Assembly (NCBI RefSeq): GCF_050003625.1
Contig: NC_134398.1
Span: forward strand, 198,283,700-198,347,699
Length of the DNA stretch: 64,000 bases
Direction of reading: 5' to 3'
Origin: Haematobia irritans
Lineage: Eukaryota > Arthropoda > Insecta > Diptera > Muscidae
The notes under the pieces were generated by a model that saw nothing but the letters and a program-made list of their open reading frames with translations, searched no databases and was not told the origin of the DNA. The position numbers were made by a program, and so were the translations under genes. Positions 1-11,742 of this stretch are shown piece after piece; position 1 is the first letter of the stretch; each line of letters begins with the position of its first letter.

Positions 1-776
1 TACGTCTAGATTTCTAATTTTCTGCAAATTGGATAAAAATGGGGGTTATGCCAAAAAATGGACTGAATCACCTCAATTTCGGCACACATATTTGGAGTCC
101 AAAAATACCTCTGGATTTCCAATTTCAGGCAAATCGGGTAATAAATACAGTTTATACAATCCCAAGAATAAAAATCGTGAGATCGGTCTATATGGCGACT
201 ATACCAAAACATGGCCCGATACGGACCATTTTCTACTCACCTCTTTATGGTCCTAACATACCTCTAGATTTTCAATTTCAGGCAAATCGGATAGGAAATA
301 CAGTTTCTAGACACCCAAGAAGCAAAATCGGGAGATCCGTCTATATGGGGGCTACACCAAAACATGGACCGATACAGACCATTTTCGAGATACCTCTTTA
401 AGGTCCCCAAATACCTCTAAATTTCAATTTCAAGCAAATTGCACAAAAACTACGTTTTTTATAAGCCCAAGACCCCAAATCGAGAAACCAGTTTATATGG
501 AGACTATATCAAAACTTGGACCGATATAGCTCATCTTCGAACTTGCCCTGCCTGCAACCAAAAAAAAGAATCTATGCTAAATTTCAGGACGATAGCGCAA
601 CTATTGAAGGCTGTAGCGTGATTACAACAGACAGACATGCTTTTATCGTCTTAGAATTTCTCCCTGATCAAGAATATATATACTTTATATAGTCGGAAGT
701 TGATATTTCGATGTGTTACACACGGAATGACAAACTTATTATACCCCCATCACCATTCTATGGTGGTAGGTATAAT
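1..776 (+). mobile_element. Family III DINE-like element, cut by the window edge
   Basis: Three to four diverged tandem monomers run to about 590. The GTCTATATGG landmark recurs at 186 and 339, exactly 153 bp apart, and again near 491. The head follows: a CAGACAGACATG tract, CTCCCTGATCAAGAATATAT, ACTTTATATAGTCGG, then the hairpin ATACCCCCATCACC..GGTGGTAGGTAT ending at about 776. The left end lies outside the window. No frame here is a real gene. Family assignment rests on matches to 10571-11742 and 41540-42622. Confidence 0.75.
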
Positions 777-1810
777 AAAGGCCAATGAAATACGTGTATA
801 ATTCAGTTTGACAAAATTTTCTATAGAAATAAAATTATAACAATATGTTCTAAAGAAATAAAATTTTGAAAAAATTTTCTATAGAAATAAAATTTTAACA
901 AAATTTTCTATAGAAATAAAATTTTGACAAAATTTTCTATAAAAAAAAAATTGTTGACAATATTTTTTATAGAAATACAATTTCTATAGAATTGCAATGT
1001 TCACAACATTATCTATGGAAATAAAATTTTGACAAAATTTTCTATTGAAATAAAATTTTAACAAAATCGTCTATAGGAATAAAATTTTGACAACATTTTC
1101 TATAGAAATAAAATTTTGACAACGTTTTCTATAAAAATAAAATTTTAAAAAATTTTCTACAGAAATAAAATTTTGACAAAATTTTCTATAGCAATAAAAT
1201 TTTGACAAAATTTTCTATAGCAATAAAATTTTGACAAATTTTTCTAAAGTCATAAAATTTTGGTAGACTACTTTTGGCTCGAGTGACAACCATGATAATG
1301 AACCGATATAGACCAATTTTTATGTGATTGGGGATCGGCTATATATAACTATAGACCGATATGGACCAATTTTGGCATAGGTGTTAGCGGCCATATACTT
1401 ACACCACGTACCAAATTTCAACCGAATCGGATGAATTTTGCTCCTCTAAGGGGTTCCGGAGGTAAAATCCGAGGATCGAATTATATGGGGTCTATATAAT
1501 TATGGACCGATATGGACCAATTTTTGCATAGTTGTGAAATACGATATATTTACCCTCGTACTAAATTTAAACCTGATCGGAGGAATTTTGCTCCTCCAAG
1601 CGACTTCGGAGGTCAAATCTGGGGATCGGTTTCGTTCGGAAGTTAGCGTGATTTCAACAGACGGACGGACGGACATGCTTAGATCGACTCATAATTTCAC
1701 CATGACCCAGAATATATATACTTTATGGGGTCTTAGAGCAACATTTCGATGTGTTACAAACGGAATGACAAAGCTAATATACCCCCCATCCTATTGTGTA
1801 GGGTATACAA
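777..1810 (+). mobile_element. Family I DINE-like element, tail truncated
   Basis: Starts inside the family I tail (ACGTGTATAATTCAGTTTG), continues as a 29-bp tandem array (about 805-1262), the junction GGCTCGAGTGACAACCATG, two 153-bp monomers and the head (GTTTCGTTCGGAAGTTAGCG, GACGGACGGACGG, hairpin ending GGGTATAC). The array-to-head joint reads GGGATCGGTTTCGTTCGG, so the usual segment between the last monomer and the head has been deleted. Confidence 0.75.
805..1262 (+). repeat. 29-bp tandem array
   Basis: About 15 degenerate copies of the unit GACAAAATTTTCTATAGAAA + TAAAATTTT (29 bp). Each unit contains the perfect 12-bp palindrome TTTCTATAGAAA and is bounded by CAAAATTTT / AAAATTTTG. 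There are no spacers between units. Confidence 0.9.
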
Positions 1811-1865
1811 ATATGGGAAACATTTAAATCTGAAGCAATTTTTAGGCAACTTCGCAGAAGTGTTG
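1811..1865 (+). mobile_element. Family II internal remnant
   Basis: ATATGGGAAACATTTAAATC..CAACTTCGCAGAAGTG matches the interior of the family II elements at 42623 and, reversed, near 9720-9760. It abuts a DINE-like head at the same position as at 11743 and 42623 (see findings). Confidence 0.6.
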
Positions 1866-3355
1866 TTTGAATACCTCAAACATCATTATCGTAAGCAAAC
1901 ACATGTTGCTATCTGTACTATAAATCAAATGTGTCCATAGCAGATAGAGTTTTCAATATAGGGTGAATAGCTCAAACATCCTTGATCTATGTTATTGTTT
2001 TTCCATGTGTGTATTATCTTTTGTATATACGTTATTGTGGCTTATTGCATGCTTTTCGGATGCAGTTTTATACCAAAAGTTGTCAGTATATATGCACAAG
2101 TGATATTCTTTCCATTTAGATCGGTCAGTGATTTCATTCTGGTCATGTTGACGTATTATAACACCCCTTATTATGAAGTAAACGATATAAAAAACAAATA
2201 GCTTTCCATCGCAAAATGTCAATCTTATCGATCGAATACTTGTTCGGGATATCGCACAACAATTTTAAAAATGCACTATGTTACACTTTAAATACCAAGC
2301 TTACCCTTGAGTATTTAAATATATTTTCAATATTTCAGTTCATTACACTATAATTTAAGTTTCTTAATACAAAACGGGCGATGAAGCGTTAGATTTTTTC
2401 AACCATTTTCCTCTCAAACAGTTTCTTGGGTTATTTTCTCGTGGCACACAACGATTTAAACTTTGTCCTATTGTTTTGAAGGGTGTGTGTTTGTGATCCA
2501 AGCACCTAGCTAAAAAGGTCAGCAACGAGTTTTTGCATACAGCTGTTTGTTCAATGCAAACACAAAAAGTGAATAAAGTTCTATAAAAGCACAAAATTTT
2601 GGTCATTGTCCAATGTCCGAATACAAGGTTGTGCGTTTCAGCGTTTATAAAACTCTTTTATGTGTTTGTGTGTGTCGGTGTGTGAGAGTACACAAACTAA
2701 AGGCACTGCAATTGAAATGCTCTACCTGTTTTGTTTTTCAAAATAGGGAGAGCAAGAGAGTTGAAAAAACTCTTGGACAAACAGAACACCATTAGAATTT
2801 CGTTTGTGGTTCAAGTTAATGGAATGTGGGTGGTACGCTAGGTGGGCGGCTACGCGGGTGATAATTTGTTAAAGTGTAGAATATTGTATGGGGTTGTACA
2901 TCATTACAAGGTTCATGTGTATAAATGAGAGTATAAATATAAATAAATGCGTTTCCTTTCTGTGTAACAAGAATGCATTCTGCTATGTGTACGTGTATAT
3001 GTGTGTGCGTGACAGTGTTTGTTAATTCTGTGTACATATTTGCGTGCGTAGAGATTTTTTTCTTTTTTTGTGGAAACACATGTTTACATTAGTTTTGTTT
3101 TTTTTTTTTTGCTTTTTTCTCTCCAACATTTCTAAACTAATTTAAAAAGTTATTTGGGTTAACAATGTTTTAATTAGTGTTGATGTAAAATTTATGTCAT
3201 GACAAATATTTATATACACACACACATACATTTAGCTACACTCGAATGCATTTGAATAATTGTAGATGTTAACCACTAAGGCTGAGATAAAGTCAGGAGG
3301 CTCTGACTATAACATGCACTACAATAAAGCCAAAGATTTAGTAAATCATTGACAA
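1866..3355. other. Interval without recognisable gene
   Basis: AT-rich sequence with TG-rich simple tracts (near 2655-2690 and 2990-3020), a T-run at about 3093-3110 and short CA runs near 3216. Open frames are short, overlap on both strands and lack domain motifs. No repeat family of this window is recognised here. Possibly intron or intergenic DNA. Confidence 0.5.
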
Positions 3356-3570
3356 CAAGTATATACGGCCGTAAGTTCAGCCAGGCCGAAGCATATGTAC
3401 CCTCCACCTAGAATTACGTAGAAACTTCTACTAAAGACTGTCATCCACAATCGAATTACTTGGGTAATACTTGCCGGTACCATCTTCTAAATTGTAAGTT
3501 AGTCCATACATGGTATATATTAAACTAAAAAAATGGCCGATTAAATACGTATATAATTCAGTTCGCCAAA

Positions 3571-4541
3571 ATTTTCGATAGAAATATTATTTTAACAAAA
3601 TTTTCTATAGAATTAAAATGTTGACAACATTTTCTATATCAATAAAATTTTGACAAAAATGTCTATAGAAATAAAATTTTGACAAAATTTTCTATTGCAA
3701 TAAAATTTTTACAAAAATTTCTGTAGAATAAAAATTTGGAAAAAATTTTCTATAGATATAAAATTTGGACAAAGTTTTCTATAGAAACCAAATTTGGACA
3801 AAATTTTCTATAGAAATAAAATTTTGACAAAATTTTCTAAAGAAATAAAATCGGGAAAAAAATTTATAAGGGAACAAAAATTTGGAAAAAATTTTTTTTA
3901 GAAATAAAATTTTGACAAAATTTTCTATAGAAATAAAATTTTGACAACATTTTCTAAAGAAGTAAAACATTGACAAAATTTTCTAAAGAAATAAAATTTT
4001 GACAAAATTTTATATAGAAATAAAATTTTGACAAAATTTTCTATAGAAATAAAATTTTGACAAAAATTTCCATAGAAATAAAATTTTGACAAAATTTTCC
4101 ATAGAAATAAAATTTGGACAAAATTTTCTATAGGAACAAAAATTTCGAAAAAATTTTCTATGGAAATAAAATTTTGACAAAAATTTGCATAGAAATAAAA
4201 TTTAGACAAATTTTTCCTTAGGAAGAAAAATTTGGAAGAAAAATTTGGAAAAAATTTTCTATAGAAATAAAATTTGGACAAAATTTTCTATAGGTACAAA
4301 AATTGGGGAAAAAACATCTATAGAAATAAAATTTTGACAAAATTTTCTATAGAAATAAAATTTTGACAAAATTTTCTATAGAAATAAAATTTTGACAAAA
4401 TTTTCTAAAGAAATAAAATCGGGACAAAATTTTCTATAGAAATAAAATTTTGACAAAATTTTCTATAGAATTAAAACTTTGACACAATTTTCTATAGAAA
4501 TAAAATTTTGACAAAATTTTCTATAGAAATAAAATTTTGGT
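3571..4541 (+). repeat. 29-bp tandem array, about 33 units
   Basis: Exact 29-bp spacing is visible, for example between TAGAAATAAA at 4321 and 4350. Unit variants include AAATTTGGACAAAA and AATCGGGACAAAA. Frames read as K/F/Y-rich peptides in several phases on both strands, as expected of a simple array and not of a protein. Confidence 0.92.
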
Positions 4542-4658
4542 AGATTATTTTTGGCTCGAGTGGCAACAATGAATATGAGCTGATATGGACCAATTTTTGT
4601 GTGATTGGGGATCGGCTATATATAACTATAAACGGATATGGACCAAGTTTGGCATGGT

Positions 4659-4698
4659 CTAAGTGAGCCTGAATCTTAATCGGGCTGCCATTTTAACC
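4659..4698 (+). mobile_element. 5'-truncated SINE insertion with 10-bp target duplication
   Basis: The 40-bp segment CTAAGTGAGCC..CGGGCTGCCATTTTAACC matches the 3' end of the SINE at 57967-58317. It is flanked by the direct repeat TTGGCATGGT (4649-4658 and 4699-4708). Removing one flank and the insert restores the normal family I monomer. This is the pattern of a severely 5'-truncated retroposition event. Confidence 0.8.
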
Positions 4699-5828
4699 TT
4701 GGCATGGTTGTTAGCGGAAATATACTAACACCACGTACCAAATTTCAACTGAATCGGATGAATTTTGCTCCTCCAAGAGGTTCCGGAGGTCAAATCTGGG
4801 TATCGATTTATATAGGGGCTATATATATTTATGGACCTTTACGGACCAATTCTGTCATGATTGTTAGAGTCCATGTATCAACATCATGTACCAAATTTCA
4901 GCTGGATGCAATTTGCTTCTCTTTGAGGCTCCGCAAGCCAAATCTGGGTATCGGTTTATATGGGGCCTATATATAATTATGGACCAATTCTGTCACGATT
5001 GTTAGAGATTATTTTAGATTATTTTTGGCTCGAGTGGCAACCATGAATATGAGCTGATATGGACCAATTTTTGTGTTATTGGGGATCGGCTATATATAAC
5101 TATAAACCGATATGGACCAATTTTGGCATGGTTGTTTGTGCCCATATACAAACACCACGTACCAAATTGCAACCGAATCGGATGAAATTTGCTTCTCTTA
5201 GAGGCTCCGCAAGCCAAATCTGGGGATCGGTTTATATGGGGGCTATATATAATTATGGACCGATATCGACCAATTTTTGCACAGTTATTAGAGACCATAT
5301 ACTAACACCATGTACCAAATTTCAACTGAATCAGATGAATTTTGGTCTTCCAAGAGGCTCCGGAGGTCAAATCTGGTGATTGGTTTATATGGGGGATATA
5401 TATAATTATCAACCGATATGGACCAATTCTGGCACGGTTGTTAGAGATCATATACTAAGACCATGTTCCAAATTTCAACCGGATCGGATGAAATTTGCTT
5501 CTCTTATAAGCTCTACAAGCCAAATCTGGGGTCCGTTTGTATGGGGGCTATACGTAAAAGTGATCCGATATGACCCATTTGCAATACCATTCGACTTACA
5601 TCAATGCCAACTACTTATGTCAAGTTTCAAGTCGATAGCTTGTTTCGTTCGGAAGTTAGCGTGATTTCGACAGACGGATGGACGGACGGACATGCTTAGA
5701 TCGACTCAGAATTTCACCACGACTCATAATATATATACTTTATGGGATCTGAGAGCAATATATCGATGTGTTACAAACGGAATGACAAAGTTAATATACC
5801 CCCCATCCTATGGTGGAGGGCATAAAAA

Positions 5829-6854
5829 GTATGTGAGATTTAAAGACGGTTTTAAAGTCAGATACTTTCTCAATAGAGAGGCATTTTTATGGATACTAAT
5901 GAAGGTTTTCCGATTTTTTTATCGAATTTATCAGCAAGTTGCTGGGTATCGCAAATCATTCACGAAGGTGGAAATCAAAATAGGTGGAAGACTTTTCAAG
6001 CATTTTTATACTCATAATGTTGAACAGGGTATTATAAGTTAGTAATTATTACAAACATAGGGATGAGATAGACACATGATGTCTGTCGCAATAATGCTCG
6101 GAGCCGGCTTCTAAGATGATCTAGCCATGTGTACATGGCGGGGTACGATACGTGGTTTTATTCGAGAATATTCTATCCTTCGATTTATTTTCATTTCATT
6201 TTATGCCCTTTTAGATTTTCTTTATTTTCCATTTCTTTCGTATGAAGTCTCTTCTCTGCAATCTCCTTTCAAATAACTGTTATTATACAAATTCACTAAA
6301 GTGTGTGACCAGCACATATACACAAATTTACACACTTATGCCTTTTGAATGGATATCCTCTGTATGAATGTGTAAACATTGCACTGTATTGCAATAGACA
6401 GCAAATGAAATTAGCTTTGCTTATTTAATAATAATGATGCCTATTTTTTTTTGTTGATTTTGTTTGAACATTTCAACAACAATATTTTCAGTCTGGAAAA
6501 TTTGAAATTAATATCGCACAAATATCTTTTATATGAAATTATGTTTTGTTACATTTTATGAATTTTTTATGCGGACATTAATTGAACACAACAATGTCAT
6601 TATCCATTGGATTTGTGTGTGTGTGTTTCAAAGAAATTCAACATTCATGAACGTATGTGAATGACATCAATTAAATTATAATATGAATATTTGTTTATTA
6701 CATAGTTTGTCATTAATTCATATAATATTATATAAAAGTATTACAGAAGGTTTGGGTTATGGTAAGATTTAAAGGAACATTTTATAATTGGGGCACTTGG
6801 TAAAATGAAACCAATACAAATCTGAATCTAAGGGCAGGCACAAAACAAAGACAA
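5829..6854. other. Interval without recognisable gene; possible old DINE-like head at 6003-6145
   Basis: TTTTTATACTCATAATG..CAGGGTATTATAAG (about 6003-6040) followed by GATGATCTAGCCATGTG (about 6112) recalls a worn DINE-like head in the reversed orientation. The remainder is AT-rich with a short GT run near 6618. No gene is seen. Confidence 0.35.
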
Positions 6855-7626
6855 TTTTTATACCCTGCTCCATCGGATGGGGGAGGGTATAATAAAATTG
6901 TTATTCCGTTTGTAATATACTAAAATATTTGTCTCAGACCCCATAAAGTAAATATTTCTGTTTTATAGTGAAATTCTGAGTCGATCTAGCGATGTCCGTT
7001 CGTCTGTTGAAATCACTCTAACTTCCGAACGAAATAAGCTTGGTCGACCTGAAACTTGGCACAAGTAATTGTTACACACAAAAAAATATCAATTAATTTG
7101 ATTGTCAAGACAATAAAAATTATGTTTGAATTTGAGCTAACAACGTATTTTGTAAATACAATTACGATTTTAGTCACTTTAGCAACTAATTTTGTTATAT
7201 CAACAAACATTTTGTTATATCAACAAAAATTTAGTTGAACTTTAAAATTTTCTGTAACAACAATATATTGTTAGCTCAAAAATTATAATATTATTTTGTG
7301 TGTATTAATGCAGGTCAGATGGTTTTGCAAACTGGTCATGTCGGAACACTTTCAGTTACTGTCCCCATATAAACCGACCCACATATTTGGCTTGCAGAGG
7401 CTATTGGGGAGAGAAAATTTCATCAGATCCGGTTGAAATTTGGAACGTGGTGGTAGCCTATGACCTTTAACAACAATGAAAATATTGGTTCATATCGATC
7501 TCTAAATTATATATAGCGCTTATATAAACACATCTACATTTTGAGTTTGCGGATCCTCTTCGGGGGGCAAATTTCTTATAAACTGATCCCCAGTTTTGGC
7601 TTGCGGAGGCTCTTGGAGGAAATATT
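6855..7626 (-). mobile_element. Family I DINE-like element (head left), truncated
   Basis: Head TTTTTATACCCTGCTCC..GGGAGGGTATAATA, CCCATAAAGTAAATA, GAGTCGATCTAGCGATGTCC, ACTTCCGAACGAAATAAGC, followed by two or three worn monomers up to a second head at 7627. A MITE sits at 7075-7302, exactly inside the conserved GTTGTTATTGATGTAGG block. Confidence 0.75.
7075..7302. mobile_element. TA-flanked MITE, 228 bp
   Basis: Terminal inverted repeat CACACAAAAAAAT..ATTTTGTGTG flanked by TA (7073-7074 and 7303-7304). The host site is known from uninterrupted family I heads (AAGTAGTTGTTATTGATG), which shows that TA alone was duplicated. TA duplication plus short inverted repeats fits a Tc1/mariner-type non-autonomous element. 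Same terminal motif as 22486-25355. Confidence 0.75.
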
Positions 7627-8651
7627 TTTTATACCCTCCAGCATAGGATGGGGCACACGTAGTTGTTATTGATGTAGGTCGGATGGTATTGCAAATGGGC
7701 CATATCGGTCCACTTTTACGTATAGCCCCAATATATACGGACCCCCAAATTTGGTTGCAGACCCTCTAAGAAAAGCAAATTTCATCCGATCCGGCTGAAA
7801 TTTGGTACATGGTGTTAGTATATAGTCTCTAATAACCATGCAAAAATTGGTCCACATCGGTCCATAATTATATACAGCCCCCATATAAACCGATCCCCCC
7901 ATTTTGGCTTGCAGAGCCTCTAAGCGAAACAAATTTCATCCGATCCCGATGAAATTTGGTACATGATGTTGGTATATGGTCTCTAATGACCATGCAAAAA
8001 TTGGTCCATACCGGTCCATAATTATATATAGCCCCCATATAAAACACCACCAGATTTGACCTCCGGAGCCTCTTGGAAGACCAAAATTCACCTGATTCAG
8101 TTGAAATTTGGTACGTGATGTTAATATATGGCCTCAAACACCCATGCAAAAATTGGTCGATATCGGTCCATAATTATATATAGGCCCCATATAAACCGAT
8201 CCCCAGATTTGACCTCCGGAGCACCTTGGAAGAGCAAAATTCTTCCCATTCTGTTGAAATTTGGTACGTGCTGTTAGTATATGGTATCCAACAACCATGC
8301 AGGAATTGGTTCCTAGCAGTCCATAATTATATATAGCTCCCATATAAACCGATCGCCAGATTTGACCTCCGGTGCCTTTTGGAGATGCAAAATTCATCCG
8401 ATCTGGTTGAAATTTGGTACGTGGTGGTAGTATATGATATTTAACAACCATGCCAAAAATGGTCCATATCAGTCCATAATCATTTATAGCCCCCATATAA
8501 ACCGATCCCGAGATTTGGTTTTGGAGCCTCTTGGAGGAGTAAATTTCATCCGAGTGAGTTGAAATTTGTGGATGACAGTCTTTCGTAGAAGTTTCTACGA
8601 AATCCATGCATAAGATTCGGCCTGGCCGAACTTACGGTGGTATATACTTGT
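7627..8651 (-). mobile_element. Family I DINE-like element with internally deleted head
   Basis: The head hairpin (TACCCTCCAGCATAGGATGG) is joined directly to CACACGTAGTTGTTATTGAT, deleting the usual 190 bp or so that holds the (GTCC)n tract. Monomers follow at about 7660-8560 (153-bp spacing), then the tail GATGACAGTCTTTCGTAGAA..GCCTGGCCGAACTTACGG ending TATATACTTGTT. The 29-bp array is absent. Confidence 0.8.
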
Positions 8652-8808
8652 TATAAATTGTTTTTTTTTTTTTTTCATACTTTTAATGGGTAATTTTAAC
8701 TTTTTTTGTTTCAAATACGTTAAAAATGGAGTAAGAATTCATAAAATAGTAAAAATCATTTAAATTTTGTCGAAAAAAATGCTAAATCCAATCTGAAAAA
8801 ATTGTGCA

Positions 8809-10012
8809 TTTTTATACCCTTCACCACTACTGTGGTACAGGGTATAATAAGTTTGTGCATTTGTATGTAACGCCAAGAAGGAAAAGTCTGAGACCCATCG
8901 TTTAGTATACCGATCGTCTTAAAATTGAGTCGATTAGCGATGTCGGTCTGTCTGTCTGTCTGTCTGTCTGTCTGTTGATGTATTTTTGTGTGCAAAGTAC
9001 AGCTCGCAGTTTTAGTCCGATTGTCCTAAAATTTGGTATAGGGTCCTATTTCGGCTCAAAGACGATCCCTATTGATTTTGGAAAAAATCGGTTTAGATTT
9101 AGATATAGCTGCCATATATATTTTTCACCGATCTGGTCATAATTGGCGTGTATATCAACCGATCTTCCTCAAATTCCGTACATCCGAATATTTTATGACT
9201 CTCGAAAAACTTGCAAAATATCCGGCAAATCGGTTCAGATTTAGATATAGCTCCCATATATAGCTTTCGCCCGATTTACACTCATTTGCCCACAGAGGCC
9301 AATTTTTTGCTCCGATTTAGTTGAAATTTTGCACAGGGAGTATAATTAGCATTGTAGCTATGCGTGCCAAATTTGGTTGAAATCGGTTCAGATTTAGATA
9401 TAGCTCCCATATATAGCTTTCGCCCGATTTACACTCATATGACCGTAGAGGCCAATTTTTAACTCCGATTTAGTTGAAATTTTACACAGGGAGTAGAATT
9501 AGCATTGTAGCTATGCGTGCCAAATTTGGTTGAAATCGGTTCAGATTTAGATATATCTCCCATATATATGTTTTTCTGATTTCGACAAAAATGGTCAAAA
9601 TACCAACATTTTCCTTGTAAAATCGCCACTGCTTAGTCGAAAAGTTGTAAAAATGACTCTAATTTTCCTAAACTTCTAATGCATATATATCAAGCGATAA
9701 ATCATAAATAAACTTTTGCGAAGTTTTCTTAAAATTGCTCCAGATTTAAATGTTTCCCATATTTTTTTACTAACATTGTGTTCCACCCTAGTGCATTAGC
9801 CGACTTAAATTTTGAGTCTACAGATTTTGTAGAAGTCTATCAAATTCTGTCCAGATCGAGTGTTATTTACATGTATGTATTTGGGACAAACCTTTATATA
9901 TAGCCCCAACACATTTGACGGATGTGATATGGTATCGAAAATTTAGATCTACAAAGTGGTGCAGGGTATAATATAGTCGGCCCCGCCCGACTTTAGACTT
10001 TCCCCACTTGTT
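8809..10012 (-). mobile_element. Family II DINE-like element, near complete
   Basis: Head TTTATACCCTTCACCAC..GGTACAGGGTATAATAAG, GAGTCGATTAGCGATGTCGG then (TCTG)n, monomers about 9060-9570 with the GATTTAGATATAGCTCCCAT motif, an interior with CATATTTTTTTACTAACATT, and the tail GTGGTGCAGGGTATAATATA + GTCGGCCCCGCCCGACTTTA ending in CCACTTGTT. It serves here as the reference for other family II pieces. Confidence 0.8.
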
Positions 10013-10278
10013 GTGAATTGTGAACGTTTCCGAGATGCGTTAGAATTCATTAAAAATTATAAAAAAAATATAAAACTTGTTTATTTGACAAAATATCACA
10101 GATTTTTTTAATTTTCATCGAAAACATTGAATTCGGATCACACCTAAAGAAGTGATGCAAATTCAGTGCAACGGCTGTTGAAATGGAGGACTTCCGTCCT
10201 ATGACAAGCCCATATCAAATTCATTGCTTCTGCGTCAATTTTGCACCACTTCCGGATCCAAAAAGAACATTTTCATTA
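10013..10278. other. Unassigned interval
   Basis: Mixed-composition DNA including GGATCACACCTAAAGAAGTG and CAACGGCTGTTGAAATGG. No second copy of it was seen in this window, and there is no credible gene. Confidence 0.4.
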
Positions 10279-10568
10279 CAAACAAAATTTTTTTCTGATT
10301 CAATCACGAAATTAATTGATCCAATTAATTTTTTAATTGAAATGTTTTCAATCACGGATGTGATATTATCAATTAAACAAATTTTTAAAGGTCAATTGAA
10401 AAATTAATTGATCCAATTAAAAAATTAATTGATACTATTAATTTTTGTGATTGCTTTTTGTTTCAATTAAAAAATTTGTTGTATCAATTAAATTTTTAAT
10501 TGAATATTTTTTAAAACTCAATTAAGATTTTTATTGGAATAATTTTCGTGATTTTTTTTTTTTTTTTT
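10279..10568. mobile_element. AATTAATTG-rich MITE
   Basis: Starts CAAACAAAATTTTTTTCTGA after TA (10277-10278) and ends in a T-run followed by TA (10569-10570). The body is a chain of near-palindromes of the type CAATTAATTTTTTAATTG, giving extensive self-complementarity. Related copies lie at 22486-25355, 51062-51326 and 57727-57912. The right terminal repeat is eroded. Confidence 0.6.
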
Positions 10569-10570
10569 TA

Positions 10571-11742
10571 GTGAACATATGAACCGATATAATCCAAATT
10601 CGACACAGGACTTTGTGAACTTAAAACATCTCTCGCTTACGAATTTCAGACAAATTTTGGCAAAAGTGTGCTATCTAGTAGCCCAAGAAGTCATATCGGG
10701 TAATCGGTCTATGTGGGGACTTCAACGAAACATGCACCAATACGCCCCATATTCGGTTCTATAATATCTCTAGATATCAATTTTTTTTTTTTCAAGAAAT
10801 TCAAATAAAATGTGGTTTCTAGAAGCCGAAGAAGTCATATCGAGAAACCGGTTTATATAGGGGCTATACCAAAACATAAATCGATAAACACAATATTCGG
10901 CATACCTTTTTGTGGGCCTAAAATACCTTTGGTATTCTAATTTCAGCCAATTCGAAAAAATACGGTTTCTAGAAGCCCAAGACCCCAAATCAGGGGATCG
11001 GTTTATATTGGGGCTATACCAAAATCTGGACCGTATAACCCATCTTCGAAATTTACCTGCATACAAACAAAACACGAATCTATGCCAAATATCAGGAGGT
11101 TGGTATCGCTATTGGAATCTGTAGTGTGATTACAACAGACAGAAGGAGGGAGACAGACAGCCAGACTGATTGACTGACAGACGGGAATGGTTATATCGTC
11201 TTAAAATTTCTTCCTGATCACGAATATGTATATATTTAAATAGTCGGATATCGATATTTCGATGAGTTACATACGGAATGACAAACTTCCCTACGGGAAA
11301 TGGATCATCCACAGGACCGGTTCATGGGTTTGTCATTGACGGGATAAGTTTACACTTTAGGACGCGTCTTGGACTCATTCCAAAGGACACGTCCTGGGAC
11401 AATTTAGTAGGAGCACTCCCTAGACAGGTACTCATGAACCAGTCTCAGACAAACTATTGAGAATCTGTTTCCTTTTTGGCACGAATCGTATCAGAAGTGA
11501 AAAACTTTCGAAATATGTTGAACAATAGATTATTCTGATAATCGTATATTACTAAATGTGTATATTCAATAAGAATTTAATTTCAAGTGAGTATGGACAT
11601 CAATAAATTATGACTATTTAAAAATTGCGACAAACTGCAGCACCGGTACCAGTGCTGTGATATGTCAGTCAGTAGTAATTTGCACCAATTTCCCGTAGGG
11701 TTATTATAGCCCCATCACCATTCTATGGTGGTGGGTATAAAA
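10571..11742 (+). mobile_element. Family III DINE-like element with nested insertion
   Basis: Monomers (GGTTTATATAGGGGCTATAC, ATACCTTTGGTATTCTAATT) lead into the head: GACAGACAGCCAGACTGATT, TCCTGATCACGAATATGTAT, CATACGGAATGACAAACTT. The head is interrupted at 11289-11700 and then resumes with TTATTATAGCCCCATCACC..GTGGTGGGTATAAAAA. Confidence 0.75.
11289..11700. mobile_element. 412-bp inverted-repeat element of unassigned superfamily
   Basis: Ends are CCCTACGGGAAATGG (left) and CCAATTTCCCGTAGGG (right), an inverted repeat of about 15 bp with one indel. It splits the family III head: ACAAACTT before and TTATTATA after, where the intact head at 731 reads ACAAACTTATTATA, so TT appears duplicated. 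No transposase is present; the longest open frame is about 60 codons and unremarkable. Confidence 0.7.

Larger units (their letters stand above)
3356..5828 (+). mobile_element. Family I DINE-like element, near complete
   Basis: Tail 3356-3570 (AAGTATATACGGCCGTAAG, AGCCAGGCCGAAG, then CGTAGAAACTTCTAC), 29-bp array 3571-4541, junction TATTTTTGGCTCGAGTGGCA, 153-bp monomers about 4570-5580, head about 5580-5828 with GACGGATGGACGGACGGAC and the CCCATCCTATGGTGGAGGG hairpin. The junction module is present twice (4541 and 5017), so a segment of about 476 bp has been duplicated. A SINE fragment is nested at 4659-4698. No coding capacity is credible. Confidence 0.85.

Noticed and set aside
3779..4281. 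K/F/Y-rich proteins (SKFYFYRKFCQNFIS repeats) in 29-bp arrays
   Set aside because: They are translations of the satellite in whichever phase lacks stops; no start context or conservation is visible.
3571..4541. 29-bp repeats resembling a CRISPR array
   Set aside because: The units are contiguous with no unique spacers, the DNA is eukaryotic and the same array type appears in about a dozen places next to transposon ends.
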